Positions 56,016-64,000 of a DNA stretch of 64,000 nucleotides are shown here, piece after piece. The notes under the pieces are model-generated. The model was not told where the DNA came from. It searched no databases and saw nothing but the letters and a program-made list of their open reading frames with translations. Made by a program: the position numbers and the translations under genes. This stretch comes from Rhodococcus coprophilus NBRC 100603 (lineage in GTDB: Bacteria > Actinomycetota > Actinomycetes > Mycobacteriales > Mycobacteriaceae), in contig NZ_BDAM01000011.1 of assembly GCF_001895045.1 (NCBI RefSeq), positions 124,001-188,000 on the forward strand. Direction: 5' to 3'. Numbering within the stretch: the first letter of the stretch is position 1; every line of letters begins with the position of its first letter.

Positions 56016-56216
56016 TCACTTCCCGGTTTCGCCGGTGTCCTGCGCGGAATCGTCCGGCGGACGGCGACGTACTTCGCGGTCGACCTTCCACAGGAACTCG
56101 GGGTCGTCGTCGGGACCGACGACCCGGGTGGGGGTCGAAGAACGGGGCCCGTATGCCTTCCACAGCAAAACGGCCAGTGTCACTGCGCCGATGAGGGCCA
56201 ACAGGTAGAGCACTAC
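56016..56216 (-). CDS. Small single-pass membrane protein
   Basis: This 66-residue protein has one N-terminal TM segment (about 2-22, LYLLALIGAVTLAVLLWKAYG) and a polar, Arg/Asp-rich tail. GTG at 56216 is chosen since it has an ideal AAGGAGG site with 6-base spacing, while the longer frame from 56240 lacks one. It converges with the ATPase gene (7-base gap). Unrecognised otherwise. Confidence 0.65.
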   Translation of the reverse strand, partial: VVLYLLALIGAVTLAVLLWKAYGPRSSTPTRVVGPDDDPEFLWKVDREVRRRPPDDSAQDTGETGK

Positions 56217-56425
56217 GCACCTCCTTGCCGTGGACGGCACCGTCGGGGGGATCCGGTGCCGGCAGTCCTACATTCCCACAGTCTATGCGTCCCGGAGTTG
56301 TGCCCGCTGGGACGGGTGGTAGCCCGGTGCGGGGCGTATCCGGTGGTGGTGCGCAACCGCAGATTCCGAGCAGCGGTCGGGTCCGCTACAAGGGGTGAAC
56401 CTGCGGGATTGTCAGCGACGCAGGG

Positions 56426-56635
56426 TCAGCGTGTGGCTTCGGTCGTCAGGGAACGAAGCAACGTGAGCACTTCCGACTCGCGGAAGCGGCGGTGTCCTCC
56501 AGGTGTCCGGAGTGAACCCAGCCGACCCGCATGCGCCCAGCGCGTGACCGTCTTCGGATCCACGTGGAACAGAGCTGCCACCTGGCCCGGAGTGAGCAGG
56601 GATTCTTTGGCGCCGTTGAAAGTGGGTGCACTCAT
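56426..56635 (-). CDS. bldC: BldC-like developmental regulator
   Basis: This 69-residue MerR-like winged HTH protein reads SLLTPGQVAALFHVDPKTVTRWAHAGRLGSLRTPGGHRRF and closely follows Streptomyces BldC over its length. BldC binds direct repeats and controls developmental onset. Rhodococci do not sporulate, so its targets are different or basic ones. Strong GGGAGGATTTC ribosome-binding site precedes the ATG at 56635. The 197-base region to the divergent DUF4229 gene holds its promoter; no clear hexamers could be chosen. Confidence 0.9.
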   Translation of the reverse strand: MSAPTFNGAKESLLTPGQVAALFHVDPKTVTRWAHAGRLGSLRTPGGHRRFRESEVLTLLRSLTTEATR

Positions 56636-56832
56636 GTTGAAATCCTCCCGGTTGGATTGCCGTGATCGAGGTGTTCGATCGTGTTGTCCTAGGACATGGT
56701 TGCACCGGAACCCCTGGTTGCTCGAACGGTCAGCCGTTGGTAAAGCGGAAGTAATAGACAAAACGGACGAGCGGCCGACTACCAGCGGTCCGAGTGCCGA
56801 GGCCCTCCGGCGTAGGCGGTTACCCTGGTCAG

Positions 56833-57234
56833 GTGAACGACGAACGCCGAAAGCACTCCCCGGAACAAGACTCCTCCTCGGATAGCCGCTCCGAAGGCAC
56901 TTCACGCCCCGCGTCCGAAAACCGCGTCGACGGTGCCGTGCGCGCGTCCGGAACGGGCAGCCTCGTCCGCGACGTGGCGTTGTACTCGCTCGCGCGTCTC
57001 GGGCTCGTCGCGGTGCTCGCCCTGGTCATCCTGTACGTCCCGCGCGCCTTCGGGGTCGAGATCCCGCTCCTGGTCGCCGTGCTGTTCGCGGTGCTCATCG
57101 CGCTCCCGTTGTCGCTGGTGCTCTTCAAGTCGCTCCGGCGCCGTGTCAACGAAGGCATCGCCGCCGTCGACGAGCGCCGCCGGACCGACCGAGAAGATCT
57201 GGAGAACCGGCTGCGCGGTGAGGGCCGGCGGTGA
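56833..57234 (+). CDS. DUF4229 membrane protein
   Basis: This 133-residue protein has a disordered polar N-terminal third (1-45), two TM segments (about 52-70, 74-98) and a charged tail with coiled-coil tendency ([25 protein letters not shown]). This is the DUF4229 layout. The GTG start at 56833 is chosen for position right after the ribosome-binding region. It overlaps the cysteine desulfhydrase-like gene by four bases (GTGA). Rv0531 region may be the match. Confidence 0.75.
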   Translation: MNDERRKHSPEQDSSSDSRSEGTSRPASENRVDGAVRASGTGSLVRDVALYSLARLGLVAVLALVILYVPRAFGVEIPLLVAVLFAVLIALPLSLVLFKSLRRRVNEGIAAVDERRRTDREDLENRLRGEGRR

Positions 57235-58343
57235 CCGATGCGGACGTCACCGTCGTCGACCGCAGCGAGTCGCGTGAGTGGGTGGACAACGCTGTCCGGC
57301 TGATCGAGGCCGACGCCCAGCGCAGCGCCGACACCCACCTCCTGCGATATCCCCTTCCGGCCGAATGGGACGTCCAGCTGTATCTCAAGGACGAGTCGAC
57401 CCACATCACGGGCAGCCTCAAGCACCGTCTCGCGCGGTCGCTGTTCCTGTACGGCCTGTGCAACGGCTGGATCAGGCAGGGCACGCCGATCGTCGAGGCG
57501 TCGTCCGGGTCCACCGCGGTCAGCGAGGCCTATTTCGCAAAGTTGCTGGGTCTAGACTTCGTCGCGGTGATGCCGCGCACCACGTCGCCCGCGAAGGTCG
57601 CGCTGATCGAGGCGCACGGCGGCCGCTGCCACTACATCGACAGCCCGCCCGAGATGTACAGCGAGGCGCGCCGCCTCGCGGACGAACTCGGCGGATGTTT
57701 CATGGATCAGTTCACGAACGCCGAACGGGTGACCGACTGGCGCGGGAACAACAACATCGCCGAGAGCATCTACTCCCAGTTGCGGCTCGAGCAGCATCCG
57801 GTTCCGGACTGGATCGTCGTCGGTGCGGGAACCGGCGGAACCAGCGCGACTCTGGGCAGATACATCCGGTACCGCCGGCACCGGACGCGCCTGGCAGTGG
57901 TCGACCCGGAGAATTCCGCGTTCTTCGGCGCTTACGAGACCGGCTCTGCCGACTACACCACCGGTATGCCGTCCCGTATCGAAGGCATCGGCAGGCCGCG
58001 TGTGGAACCGTCGTTCGTCCCGCAGGTCGTGGACCGCATGATCCGGGTTCCCGACGCGGCCTCGATCGCCGCGATGCGGCACGCGAGCGACGCGCTCGGC
58101 CGCCGCGTCGGCGGGTCGACGGGCACCAATCTGTGGGGAGCGTTCGGGCTGCTGGCCGAAATGCTCGCCGACGGCCGCCGGGGGAGCGTGGTGACCCTGC
58201 TGTGCGACGGCGGGGAACGCTACAGCGACACGTATTTCTCCGACGACTGGATCGCGGCTCACTCGATGGACCTCGCGGAGCCGGGTGCCGTGCTCGACAA
58301 GTTCTTCGCCACCGGATTCTGGAGGCCCGGCACAGGCATGTGA
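57231..58343 (+). CDS. PLP-dependent cysteine synthase family / L-cysteine desulfhydrase (Cds1-like)
   Basis: This 370-residue fold-type II PLP enzyme has the PLP Lys64 in HITGSLKHR, the substrate loop [12 protein letters not shown] (the SGST loop) and the phosphate-binding [12 protein letters not shown]. It resembles M. tuberculosis Cds1 (Rv3684), which converts cysteine to pyruvate, ammonia and H2S. It sits after a DUF4229 gene, to which it is coupled. Cysteine synthase or cystathionine beta-synthase-like roles remain possible. Confidence 0.85.
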   Translation: MTDADVTVVDRSESREWVDNAVRLIEADAQRSADTHLLRYPLPAEWDVQLYLKDESTHITGSLKHRLARSLFLYGLCNGWIRQGTPIVEASSGSTAVSEAYFAKLLGLDFVAVMPRTTSPAKVALIEAHGGRCHYIDSPPEMYSEARRLADELGGCFMDQFTNAERVTDWRGNNNIAESIYSQLRLEQHPVPDWIVVGAGTGGTSATLGRYIRYRRHRTRLAVVDPENSAFFGAYETGSADYTTGMPSRIEGIGRPRVEPSFVPQVVDRMIRVPDAASIAAMRHASDALGRRVGGSTGTNLWGAFGLLAEMLADGRRGSVVTLLCDGGERYSDTYFSDDWIAAHSMDLAEPGAVLDKFFATGFWRPGTGM

Positions 58344-58377
58344 CCGAGCGCTGTAGCCGGTCGATTCTCTGCGGGTC

Positions 58378-58395
58378 TGTCAACATCTATTGACG
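58378..58395. promoter_or_regulatory. Operator half 1 (with -35 box) of the HTH/Clp-N module
   Basis: TGTCAACATCTATTGACG is an inverted repeat TGTCAA-N6-TTGACG. Its right arm TTGACG (58390-58395) is also the -35 box. It lies 28 bases upstream of a near copy. Confidence 0.7.
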
Positions 58396-58405
58396 TGTCC
58401 CGTGT

Positions 58406-58423
58406 TGTCAACCTACATTGACA
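58406..58423. promoter_or_regulatory. Operator half 2 (with -10 box) of the HTH/Clp-N module
   Basis: TGTCAACCTACATTGACA is a perfect inverted repeat TGTCAA-N6-TTGACA. TACATT (58414-58419) inside it fits the -10 box, 18 bases from the -35 box in half 1. Transcription would start at about 58426, which is the ATG of the HTH gene, so the transcript is probably leaderless. Confidence 0.75.
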
Positions 58424-58425
58424 GC

Positions 58426-58641
58426 ATGACCGAAACCGCCGACCTCGCAGCATCTGCCGCGAGCCCCGACCCGAAAGTGGGTCTCCGGGCGGTCCGTGCA
58501 CTACGACGACTGCTCGAGCGGCTCGAGACGGTCCAGGTCGAGAACGCGCGGAATCAGGGATGGTCCTGGCAGGCCATCGCCGACGAACTCGAAGTGAGCA
58601 GGCAGGCCGTCCACCAGAAGCACAACCGGAAGCGCAGGTGA
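58426..58641 (+). CDS. Small helix-turn-helix protein
   Basis: This 71-residue protein has a helical N-terminal part (RAVRALRRLLERLETVQVENARNQG) and a C-terminal HTH (WSWQAIADELEVSRQAVHQKHNRK). No ribosome-binding site lies before its ATG and the promoter places the start of RNA at the ATG. Two copies of TGTCAA-N6-TTGACA cover the promoter, so self-repression is likely. The Clp-N gene starts six bases after its stop. Confidence 0.85.
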   Translation: MTETADLAASAASPDPKVGLRAVRALRRLLERLETVQVENARNQGWSWQAIADELEVSRQAVHQKHNRKRR

Positions 58642-58646
58642 TCGTC

Positions 58647-59225
58647 ATGTTCGAAAGATTTGCAGACAGCGCTCGGTCCGCGGTCGTCGCCGCGCAGTCC
58701 GAGGCGAAACGGCTGGGCGAACCGCGCATCCACGCGTCGCACCTGCTTCTCGGAACCGCCGTCAGCGCGGACGAACCTCTACGCACCCTGCTGGCCGATG
58801 CGGGACTCACGCTCGACGCGCTCCGATCCGACTGCGCCGCAGAAGCATCCGGCGACGCGCTCGGTGCCGACGATGCCGCCGCACTCGATGCGATCGGCAT
58901 CGATCTCGACGCGGTGAAGTCGCGGCTCGAGGAGTCGTTCGGCGAAGGCGTCCTCGACCCCGATCCGTCAGGAGCCGAGGGCGCCGGACGTAAGAACCTC
59001 TGGGGCAGGCTCGGCCGCATCCCGTTCGACAAAGGTGCCAAGAAGGCACTCGAACTGTCCCTCCGGGAAGCAGTCGCCCGTCACGAGCGGGTCATCCGTG
59101 CCGAGCACGTCCTGCTCGGGCTGCTCCGCGGCGACGACCCGTCGATCGCCGCTCTCGTGACCCCGCACATCGGCCGTGACGAACTGCGGCAACGCGTCAT
59201 CGACCATCTCGACGCCGCTGCCTGA
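58647..59225 (+). CDS. Clp N-domain-only protein
   Basis: This 192-residue protein starts MFERFADSARSAVVAAQSEAKRLGEPRIHASHLLLG, the N-terminal repeat of ClpC. A second N-repeat occupies about 125-190 (ALELSLREAVARHERVIRAEHVLLGLLRGD). There is no AAA+ domain, so it cannot unfold proteins itself. It may act as an adaptor, decoy or arginine-phosphate-type degron reader. It is paired with the HTH gene, an arrangement widespread in actinobacteria. ATG at 58647 has AGGTGATCG upstream; GTG at 58638 is the alternative. Confidence 0.85.
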   Translation: MFERFADSARSAVVAAQSEAKRLGEPRIHASHLLLGTAVSADEPLRTLLADAGLTLDALRSDCAAEASGDALGADDAAALDAIGIDLDAVKSRLEESFGEGVLDPDPSGAEGAGRKNLWGRLGRIPFDKGAKKALELSLREAVARHERVIRAEHVLLGLLRGDDPSIAALVTPHIGRDELRQRVIDHLDAAA

Positions 59226-59268
59226 AACCTCCGAGACCGTCCCACTGCAGGTGTGCCACAGTGGCTGC

Positions 59269-59661
59269 ATGATTTCACTCGTATTGCGGTTGATCATCAA
59301 CGCGATCGGCCTGTGGCTTGCCGCCCAACTGGTATCCGGCATCTACGTCACGGAACCCGGAGGCGGGTCCCCGACGGATCTCCGCACGATCAGCACGCTC
59401 CTCGTCCTCGCGGTGATCTTCACCGCCGTGAACGCACTGGTCAAGCCGATTGTGAAGATGCTGTCGCTGCCCTTGGTGATCCTCACCCTCGGGTTGTTCA
59501 CCCTCGTCGTCAACGCGCTCATGCTCTGGCTGACCGCATGGCTCAGCGGATTCACCGACTACGGACTGACCATCGCCGGATTCTGGTCCGCCTTCTGGGG
59601 CGCGATCATCATCTCGCTCGTCAACTTCGTCCTCGGCCTGGCCGTACCCGACCGCAGCTGA
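59269..59661 (+). CDS. Phage holin family 4 (PF04020-type) membrane protein
   Basis: This 130-residue protein has four TM segments (about 2-20, 42-60, 66-88, 100-122) with very short loops and the family mark NALVKPIVKMLSLPLVILTLG. The family name comes from a mycobacterial holin-like protein, but most members are chromosomal membrane proteins of unknown function. No lysis gene is near. Met at 59269 is chosen. Confidence 0.85.
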   Translation: MISLVLRLIINAIGLWLAAQLVSGIYVTEPGGGSPTDLRTISTLLVLAVIFTAVNALVKPIVKMLSLPLVILTLGLFTLVVNALMLWLTAWLSGFTDYGLTIAGFWSAFWGAIIISLVNFVLGLAVPDRS

Positions 59662-59671
59662 GGACGCCCGC

Positions 59672-59697
59672 TCCGGGCGGTCGCGCGACCGCCCGGA
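59672..59697. terminator. Bidirectional terminator (26-base perfect palindrome)
   Basis: A 26-base perfect palindrome centred between 59684 and 59685, with arms TCCGGGCGGTCGC and its complement. It lies between the convergent holin-type gene and menA. As RNA it would form a hairpin with almost no loop, so the central CGCG bases probably stay open. Confidence 0.65.
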
Positions 59698-59704
59698 ACG
59701 GCGC

Positions 59705-60574
59705 TCAGCCCAAGGCCAGCGCCAGTCCTGTCGCGGCCGCCCACACCAGCATCGCCAAGCCGGAGTCGCGCAGGGCCGGAACCAGATCGAGCCCCGATGC
59801 CCCGGACCGGACCGGCGCATTGGCGCGCACCGCGAACGGGGCCGCGAGCAGGCCGGCGAGCGCCCACGGGGTCGCCGCGACGAGCGCCACCGACATCACG
59901 AACGGCACCGCCACGAGAACGAGGTGCAGGACCCGGGTGCGGGCATCGCCGAGCCGGACGGCGAGCGTGTGCTTGCCGGTCACGGTGTCGGTGGGGATGT
60001 CACGGAGGTTGTTCGACACCAGGACCGCGCTGGAAAAGGAACCGACCGCGACCGCACACGCGAGCCCGGCCCAGTCGACGCGGCCCGCCTGCACGAACTG
60101 CGTGCCCAGCACCGCGACCAGACCGAAGAACACGAACACGGCAACTTCGCCCAGCCCGTTGTAGCCGTACGGCGTGCGACCGCCGGTGTAGAACCAGGCG
60201 CCGGCGATGCACAGGGCGCCGACGACGATCAGCCACCACGCACTCGTCAGTGCCAGCGCGATTCCCGCCGCCGCACCGATCCCGAAGCACGTGAACGCCG
60301 CCCGTTTGACCAGTGCGGGCGCCACGAGACCCGACCCGACGAGCCGGACCGGACCCACGCGGTCGTCGTCCGTGCCCCGGACACCGTCGGAATAGTCGTT
60401 GGCGAAGTTGACGCCGATCACGAACGCCAGCGCGACGACGAGCGCGAGCAGCGCCTTCCACCACACGGCCTCGCCGAGGGCTGCGGCCGCGCCCGTGCCC
60501 GCGAAGACGGGTGCGATCGCGTTCGGGAGGGTGCGCGGACGAGCGCCTTCGATCCAGTGACCAGCGGTTGCCAT
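59705..60574 (-). CDS. menA: 1,4-dihydroxy-2-naphthoate polyprenyltransferase
   Basis: This 289-residue UbiA-family membrane enzyme attaches the polyprenyl chain to dihydroxynaphthoate to make demethylmenaquinone. The polyprenyl-diphosphate site [20 protein letters not shown] carries the Asp-rich motif, and [18 protein letters not shown] is the second one. About eight TM segments are visible. It is transcribed toward the terminator and lies downstream of menE with a 63-base gap. Rv0534c is the match. Confidence 0.95.
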   Translation of the reverse strand: MATAGHWIEGARPRTLPNAIAPVFAGTGAAAALGEAVWWKALLALVVALAFVIGVNFANDYSDGVRGTDDDRVGPVRLVGSGLVAPALVKRAAFTCFGIGAAAGIALALTSAWWLIVVGALCIAGAWFYTGGRTPYGYNGLGEVAVFVFFGLVAVLGTQFVQAGRVDWAGLACAVAVGSFSSAVLVSNNLRDIPTDTVTGKHTLAVRLGDARTRVLHLVLVAVPFVMSVALVAATPWALAGLLAAPFAVRANAPVRSGASGLDLVPALRDSGLAMLVWAAATGLALALG

Positions 60575-60637
60575 GCATCGATCTTCGCACTTCGGCGCCG
60601 ACGGGTTTCACCACCCGTACGCGCGCGGGTAGCGCCG

Positions 60638-61786
60638 CTACGAAAAGCGTGCGACGAGCGCGCGACGATCGACCTTGCCCGGCCCGCGGACGGGAAGGGC
60701 CTCGACGACGTGCAGTTCCCTCGGTGCCGCCGTCGGATCGAGGGCCGCCGCAGCGTGCTCGCGCAGCGACTCCAGTGTGGGTATCGCACCGTCCGCGGCG
60801 ACGACGATCGCGGTCACCCGCTGCCCGAGCCGCTCGTCGGGCAGGCCGATCACCGCGACCTCCCGCACCGAGGGGTGTTCGGTCAGGACGGCTTCGACGA
60901 CCTGCGGCACGACGGTCAGTCCGCCGGTCGAGATGGCCTCGTCGAGCCGGCCCAGCACCCGGAGCACCCCGTCGTCGAGGACCCCTGCGTCGTCGGTTCG
61001 GAACCAGCCGGAATCCGCGAATGCCGGATGATCGGGCAGTCCGCGGTACCCCGAAGCGAGCACCGACCCGCCGAGCCACACCCGTGAGTCCTCCCCGACG
61101 CGCACCCGCACACCCGGAAGGGCGACACCGTCGTACACGCACCCCCCGCACGTCTCGCTCATCCCGTACGTACGCACGACCTTCAATCCGGCGTCGAGCG
61201 CGCGGCGGAGCACCGAGGCGGGGGTGGCCGCGCCGCCGAGCAGGATCGCGTCGAACTCTGCGAGTGCCGCCCGTGCGCCGGGATGGTCGAGTGCCTTGAT
61301 CAGCTGGGCGGGAACGAGCGAGGTGTAGCGGCGCGGGCCGGACATCGCCGCGACCGCGTCGGGAAGCAGTCCCGGATCGAACCCGCGGGAGACGTCGACG
61401 ACGGCGGGCTCGGTTCCGGACAGCACGCTGCGGAGCAGGACCTGCATTCCCGCGATGTGGTGGGCAGGCAGTGCCAGCAACCAGGCACCGGTGCCGCCGA
61501 GGCGCGCGTGGGTGGCCTCTCCGCTCGCCCGGAGCGCGGCCGGGGTGAGTTGCGCTCCCTTCGGGACACCTGTCGTACCCGAGGTCGCCACCACCAGGCC
61601 GATGCTCTCGTCGATCGGTTCGCCGGGGCGCAGGGCGTCGGTGAGCCTCCGCGTCTCCCGGGTGTCTCCCGCGGGAACGGGGAGCAGCGGGGGAGAGCTG
61701 CCGTCGAGCAGTCGATGCAGGGTCGGCAGCAGTGTGCGGACGGCATCGCCCGACGGGACGGTGAGTGTCTTCAGCAGGGCGGTCAT
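60638..61786 (-). CDS. menE: o-Succinylbenzoate-CoA ligase
   Basis: This 382-residue ANL ligase activates o-succinylbenzoate with CoA. The P-loop is VVATSGTTGVPKGAQLT, the adenine motif RTYGMSETCGG, the hinge LGRLDEAISTGGLTVVPQVV, and the catalytic Lys is in PGKVDRRAL. It is shorter than most ANL enzymes, as is usual for actinobacterial MenE (Rv0542c). Met at 61786 is chosen. Other men genes (menB, menD) are outside the window. Confidence 0.93.
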   Translation of the reverse strand: MTALLKTLTVPSGDAVRTLLPTLHRLLDGSSPPLLPVPAGDTRETRRLTDALRPGEPIDESIGLVVATSGTTGVPKGAQLTPAALRASGEATHARLGGTGAWLLALPAHHIAGMQVLLRSVLSGTEPAVVDVSRGFDPGLLPDAVAAMSGPRRYTSLVPAQLIKALDHPGARAALAEFDAILLGGAATPASVLRRALDAGLKVVRTYGMSETCGGCVYDGVALPGVRVRVGEDSRVWLGGSVLASGYRGLPDHPAFADSGWFRTDDAGVLDDGVLRVLGRLDEAISTGGLTVVPQVVEAVLTEHPSVREVAVIGLPDERLGQRVTAIVVAADGAIPTLESLREHAAAALDPTAAPRELHVVEALPVRGPGKVDRRALVARFS

Positions 61787-61799
61787 GCGGGGGATGCGC

Positions 61800-62099
61800 T
61801 CACAGATCGTGGTCCGTCCGGTCCCAGCTTCCGGTGCCGAGGTGCCGGCGGACGCGGTCGATGTCGCGATCGGACGGCATCTCGTTGGTGATCTTGGTGA
61901 TGAAAACAGCGATGTCGGTCTTGTCGATGGGGAGGTCCCCGTCTTCGACGAGCCTGTCGGCGACCTGATCGACCTCTTCCTCGGACAGTCGCCGGGACAG
62001 CAACGCGAAAAGCGGAACGTAGTCCTGTTCGGGAACCCCATCCGGGTAACCCGCGCGGAGCCACTCCACGATGGATGTGAGGAACGGCGGAAGAATCAT
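61800..62099 (-). CDS. DUF3349 protein
   Basis: This 99-residue acidic protein has the DUF3349 pattern: PFLTSIVEWLRAGYPDGVPEQDYVPLFALLSRRLSEEEV, a small all-helical fold with several solved mycobacterial structures but unknown role. It lies 13 bases upstream of menE, like Rv0543c. Cotranscription with menE is likely. Confidence 0.9.
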   Translation of the reverse strand: MILPPFLTSIVEWLRAGYPDGVPEQDYVPLFALLSRRLSEEEVDQVADRLVEDGDLPIDKTDIAVFITKITNEMPSDRDIDRVRRHLGTGSWDRTDHDL

Positions 62100-62216
62100 C
62101 GCGACCTGCTCGGCAGGCCGCCGTGCATCGCGCAGGACCGGGCACGACGCGTGAGGACCGTGTTCGGGGTCACTGCACTCCTTCCAGCCGAAACCCTGCG
62201 ACGAGGGAACGCGACG

Positions 62217-62480
62217 TCAGAAAACGTGGATACCGAAGGTGCCCGACAGGAAGTCTGCGGTCAGAAGCAGGATCCCGCAGATGACGGCGATGGCCACGAC
62301 TGCGAAGCACACGACCGCGCCCGCGATACCGAGGGGTTGCAGCGCACTCTCGTCCGACGAACGGCCGGCGTGCAGCGACCGCACGCCGAGCGCGAAGAGC
62401 GACGGCAGCCCGGCCCCGAGGACGAGCCCGACGAGCACTACCTGCCACAGCGAATCCAAGGTGTGGGTCAGCAGGTTCAC
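62217..62480 (-). CDS. Small membrane protein, translationally coupled to pitA
   Basis: This 87-residue protein has two or three TM segments (about 9-33, 53-79) and a polar centre. The GTG at 62480 overlaps the pitA stop (GTGA), so its start is set by coupling. Rv0544c is the positional match. Function unknown; an accessory to phosphate uptake is inferred. Confidence 0.75.
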   Translation of the reverse strand: MNLLTHTLDSLWQVVLVGLVLGAGLPSLFALGVRSLHAGRSSDESALQPLGIAGAVVCFAVVAIAVICGILLLTADFLSGTFGIHVF

Positions 62481-63658
62481 GGGCGGCCTTCCTGGACGAC
62501 GGGTTCGGGGGTGGTTCCGGCGGGGACCAGCGAACCGTCCCACTCCGCCGTCACGTTGGAGGCGTCGACCGGTTCCTTGCGCGAGCGCAGCCACATGTAG
62601 AGCGACAGTCCGCACAGCAGCGTGAAGACCACGAGAACGCCCGCGAGGCCCCCGATGACGTGGGCGAGCGCCCAGCACAGGGCGCCGACGAGCGCGGCAC
62701 TCGGGAGCGTGATCAGCCACGCGACGACCATGCGGCCGGCGACGCCCCAGCGCACCTCGGCGCCCTTGGTACCGAGGCCGGTGCCGAGGATCGAGCCGGT
62801 GGCGACGTGGGTGGTGGACAGCGGGAGGCCGAAGTGGCTGGACGTCAGAATGATCGCCGCCGACGAGGATTCGGCCGCGAGCCCCTGGGTCGGGGCGATC
62901 TCGACGAGTCCCTTGCCGAGGGTCCGGATGATGCGCCAGCCGCCCAGGTAGGTGCCGAGCGCGATGGCGACCGCGCAGGCGAACTTCACCCAGAACGGCA
63001 TTTCGGTGTCCGCGGTGATGCTGCCGTGGGCGACGAGCGCCAGGAAGATCACCCCCATCGTCTTCTGGGCGTCGTTGGTGCCGTGCGCGAGCGAGAGCAG
63101 CGACGCGGTGCCGATCTGCCCCAGCCGGAATCCGCGGTCGCGGCGTTCCTCGGAGATCTCACGGGTGAGCCGGCGCATCGACCAGGTGCCGACGGTGGCG
63201 ACGAGAGCCGCGATGACGGGAGCGAGGAGGGCAGGGAGGAGAACCTTGCCGAGAACGCCGTCCCACACCACGCCCTGCACGCCGATGGACGCGAGCGCGG
63301 CGCCGACGAGGCCGCCGAACAGCGCGTGCGACGAACTGGACGGAAGACCGAAGAGCCAGGTCGCGATGTTCCAGAGGATGCCGCCGACAAGACCGGCGAA
63401 GACGATCAGCAGAAGGTCCTCACCGCCGACGGTTCCCAGATCGACGACGCCTTTTGCGACGGTGGCCGCGACTTCGACGGAGAGGAACGCACCGATCAGA
63501 TTGAGGACCGCCGACAGTGCGACGGCCGCCTTCGGCTTCAACGCTCCGGTGGCGATGGACGTGGCCATTGCGTTGCCGGTGTCGTGGAAGCCGTTCGTGA
63601 AATCGAATGCGAGGGCAGTGACGACCACTACCAGTAGGACAACGAACTCTGCGGTCAC
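62477..63658 (-). CDS. pitA: Inorganic phosphate transporter PitA
   Basis: This 393-residue PiT-family protein imports phosphate, probably as a metal-phosphate complex, by symport. The duplicated PiT signatures FDFTNGFHDTGNAMATSIATGAL and SLAHGTNDAQKTMGVI are clear, along with LPSSSSHALFGGLVGA and PLSTTHVATGSILG. GTG at 63658 is chosen since it matches the mycobacterial N-terminus (VVVVTALAFDF) and has GGAAG upstream. An upstream frame from 63721 adds 21 residues. Confidence 0.94.
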   Translation of the reverse strand: MTAEFVVLLVVVVTALAFDFTNGFHDTGNAMATSIATGALKPKAAVALSAVLNLIGAFLSVEVAATVAKGVVDLGTVGGEDLLLIVFAGLVGGILWNIATWLFGLPSSSSHALFGGLVGAALASIGVQGVVWDGVLGKVLLPALLAPVIAALVATVGTWSMRRLTREISEERRDRGFRLGQIGTASLLSLAHGTNDAQKTMGVIFLALVAHGSITADTEMPFWVKFACAVAIALGTYLGGWRIIRTLGKGLVEIAPTQGLAAESSSAAIILTSSHFGLPLSTTHVATGSILGTGLGTKGAEVRWGVAGRMVVAWLITLPSAALVGALCWALAHVIGGLAGVLVVFTLLCGLSLYMWLRSRKEPVDASNVTAEWDGSLVPAGTTPEPVVQEGRP

Positions 63659-63787
63659 GTCTTCCAATTGTGGGGTAGCGGGCACGTGAAAGTACAGCGA
63701 CGGCCGGGTGAATGCGGACACCCGGCGGTGACCACGTGCAAGGAGGGCGGTATCCGGCCCGACGATGTGGTCAAGATCACCCGTAGT

Positions 63788-64000
63788 TCAGGTTTGATCG
63801 GAGCCGGAAGGCTTGCGGAGGTCGCGTCGGAGGGGATGTTCCGCTGGAATCTGCACGAGCACGATGGGCACACCATCCGGGTCCTCGATCCACAGTTCGT
63901 GCAGACCCCACGGCTCCTCGCGCGCCTCCCGGACGATCGGCACACCGTCGCGGGTCAGTTCGGCCTCGCACTCGTACACGTCGCGGACCTGGAGCCACAG
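63788..64000 (-). CDS. Glyoxalase/VOC family protein, C-terminal part
   Basis: The gene runs off the window end; only the last 70 residues are visible. LQVRDVYECEAELTRDGVPI and HELWIEDPDGVPIVLVQIP give the late strands of a VOC beta-alpha-beta-beta-beta unit with the metal-ligand Glu in WIEDPDG. The match by place is Rv0546c. The last 10 residues are polar. Substrate unknown. Confidence 0.8.
   Translation of the reverse strand: MWLQVRDVYECEAELTRDGVPIVREAREEPWGLHELWIEDPDGVPIVLVQIPAEHPLRRDLRKPSGSDQT

Noticed and set aside
59269-59661. Prophage signal from holin-type gene, plus excisionase-type HTH at 34895
   Set aside because: Both are chromosomal families with misleading names; no integrase, terminase, capsid or att repeats were seen.

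Overview
The window is a high-GC actinobacterial chromosome segment, most likely from Rhodococcus or a close Nocardiaceae relative. The evidence is the high-GC codon use, frequent GTG starts, the mycothiol gene mshA, an HBHA-like protein, SenX3/RegX3, menaquinone genes, and a gene order that follows the Mycobacterium tuberculosis stretch from about Rv0474 to Rv0546c. That comparison is from memory, not from a search. I see no tRNA, rRNA, CRISPR array, insertion sequence or prophage. Almost all of the DNA is a conserved chromosomal backbone with a few accessory insertions.

Layout. 1-12.1 kb: XRE regulator, HBHA-like adhesin, DUF2516 protein, an AurF-type di-iron oxygenase, hydrolase, purU, methyltransferase/GNAT pair, deoC, an LmeA-like lipid-binding protein, a solo AbiEi-like protein, a second methyltransferase, two tandem DUF2505 proteins, murB and an SDR. 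12.2-20.5 kb: TetR regulator, a leaderless cysteine-rich leader peptide in front of a ROK regulator, a tocopherol-cyclase-like protein, a PIG-L deacetylase, an MFS transporter, a hydrolase, mshA and a YbjN protein. 20.5-25 kb: an Rpf-type cell-wall hydrolase, an acyl-CoA ligase and a Tat-exported flavoprotein. 25-39.2 kb: gpmA, senX3-regX3, a cysteine-cluster protein, a Ppx/GppA phosphatase, a disordered membrane protein, sugar isomerase, MerR regulator, thioesterase, proC, a small HTH protein, the tiny ribosomal protein bS22, an epimerase, an acyltransferase, a serB-like phosphatase and a glutaredoxin-like protein.

39.2-55 kb is a haem and cytochrome c block. A Rex operator precedes rex-hemA-hemC-hemD-hemB, followed by small membrane proteins and a copper-type operator with a CopZ-like chaperone. 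An acyl-CoA dehydrogenase, hemL, a histidine phosphatase and the System II cytochrome c genes (TlpA-like, ccdA, resB, ccsB) come next. 55-64 kb: a MinD-like ATPase, a small membrane protein, bldC, a DUF4229 protein, a cysteine desulfhydrase-like enzyme, a leaderless HTH plus Clp-N pair with two operators over its promoter, a holin-fold membrane protein, menA, menE, DUF3349, a membrane protein, pitA and a truncated VOC protein.

The themes that tie the window together are redox and thiol metabolism (Rex, mycothiol, cysteine leader, cysteine desulfhydrase, haem, cytochrome c, menaquinone) and phosphate (SenX3/RegX3, Ppx, PitA). The most interesting non-genic signals are the leaderless cysteine-rich leader at 12.95 kb, the paired palindromes that embed the promoter of the HTH/Clp-N module at 58.4 kb, the Rex operator at 39.25 kb and the copper-type operator that spans a stop codon at 46.5 kb.
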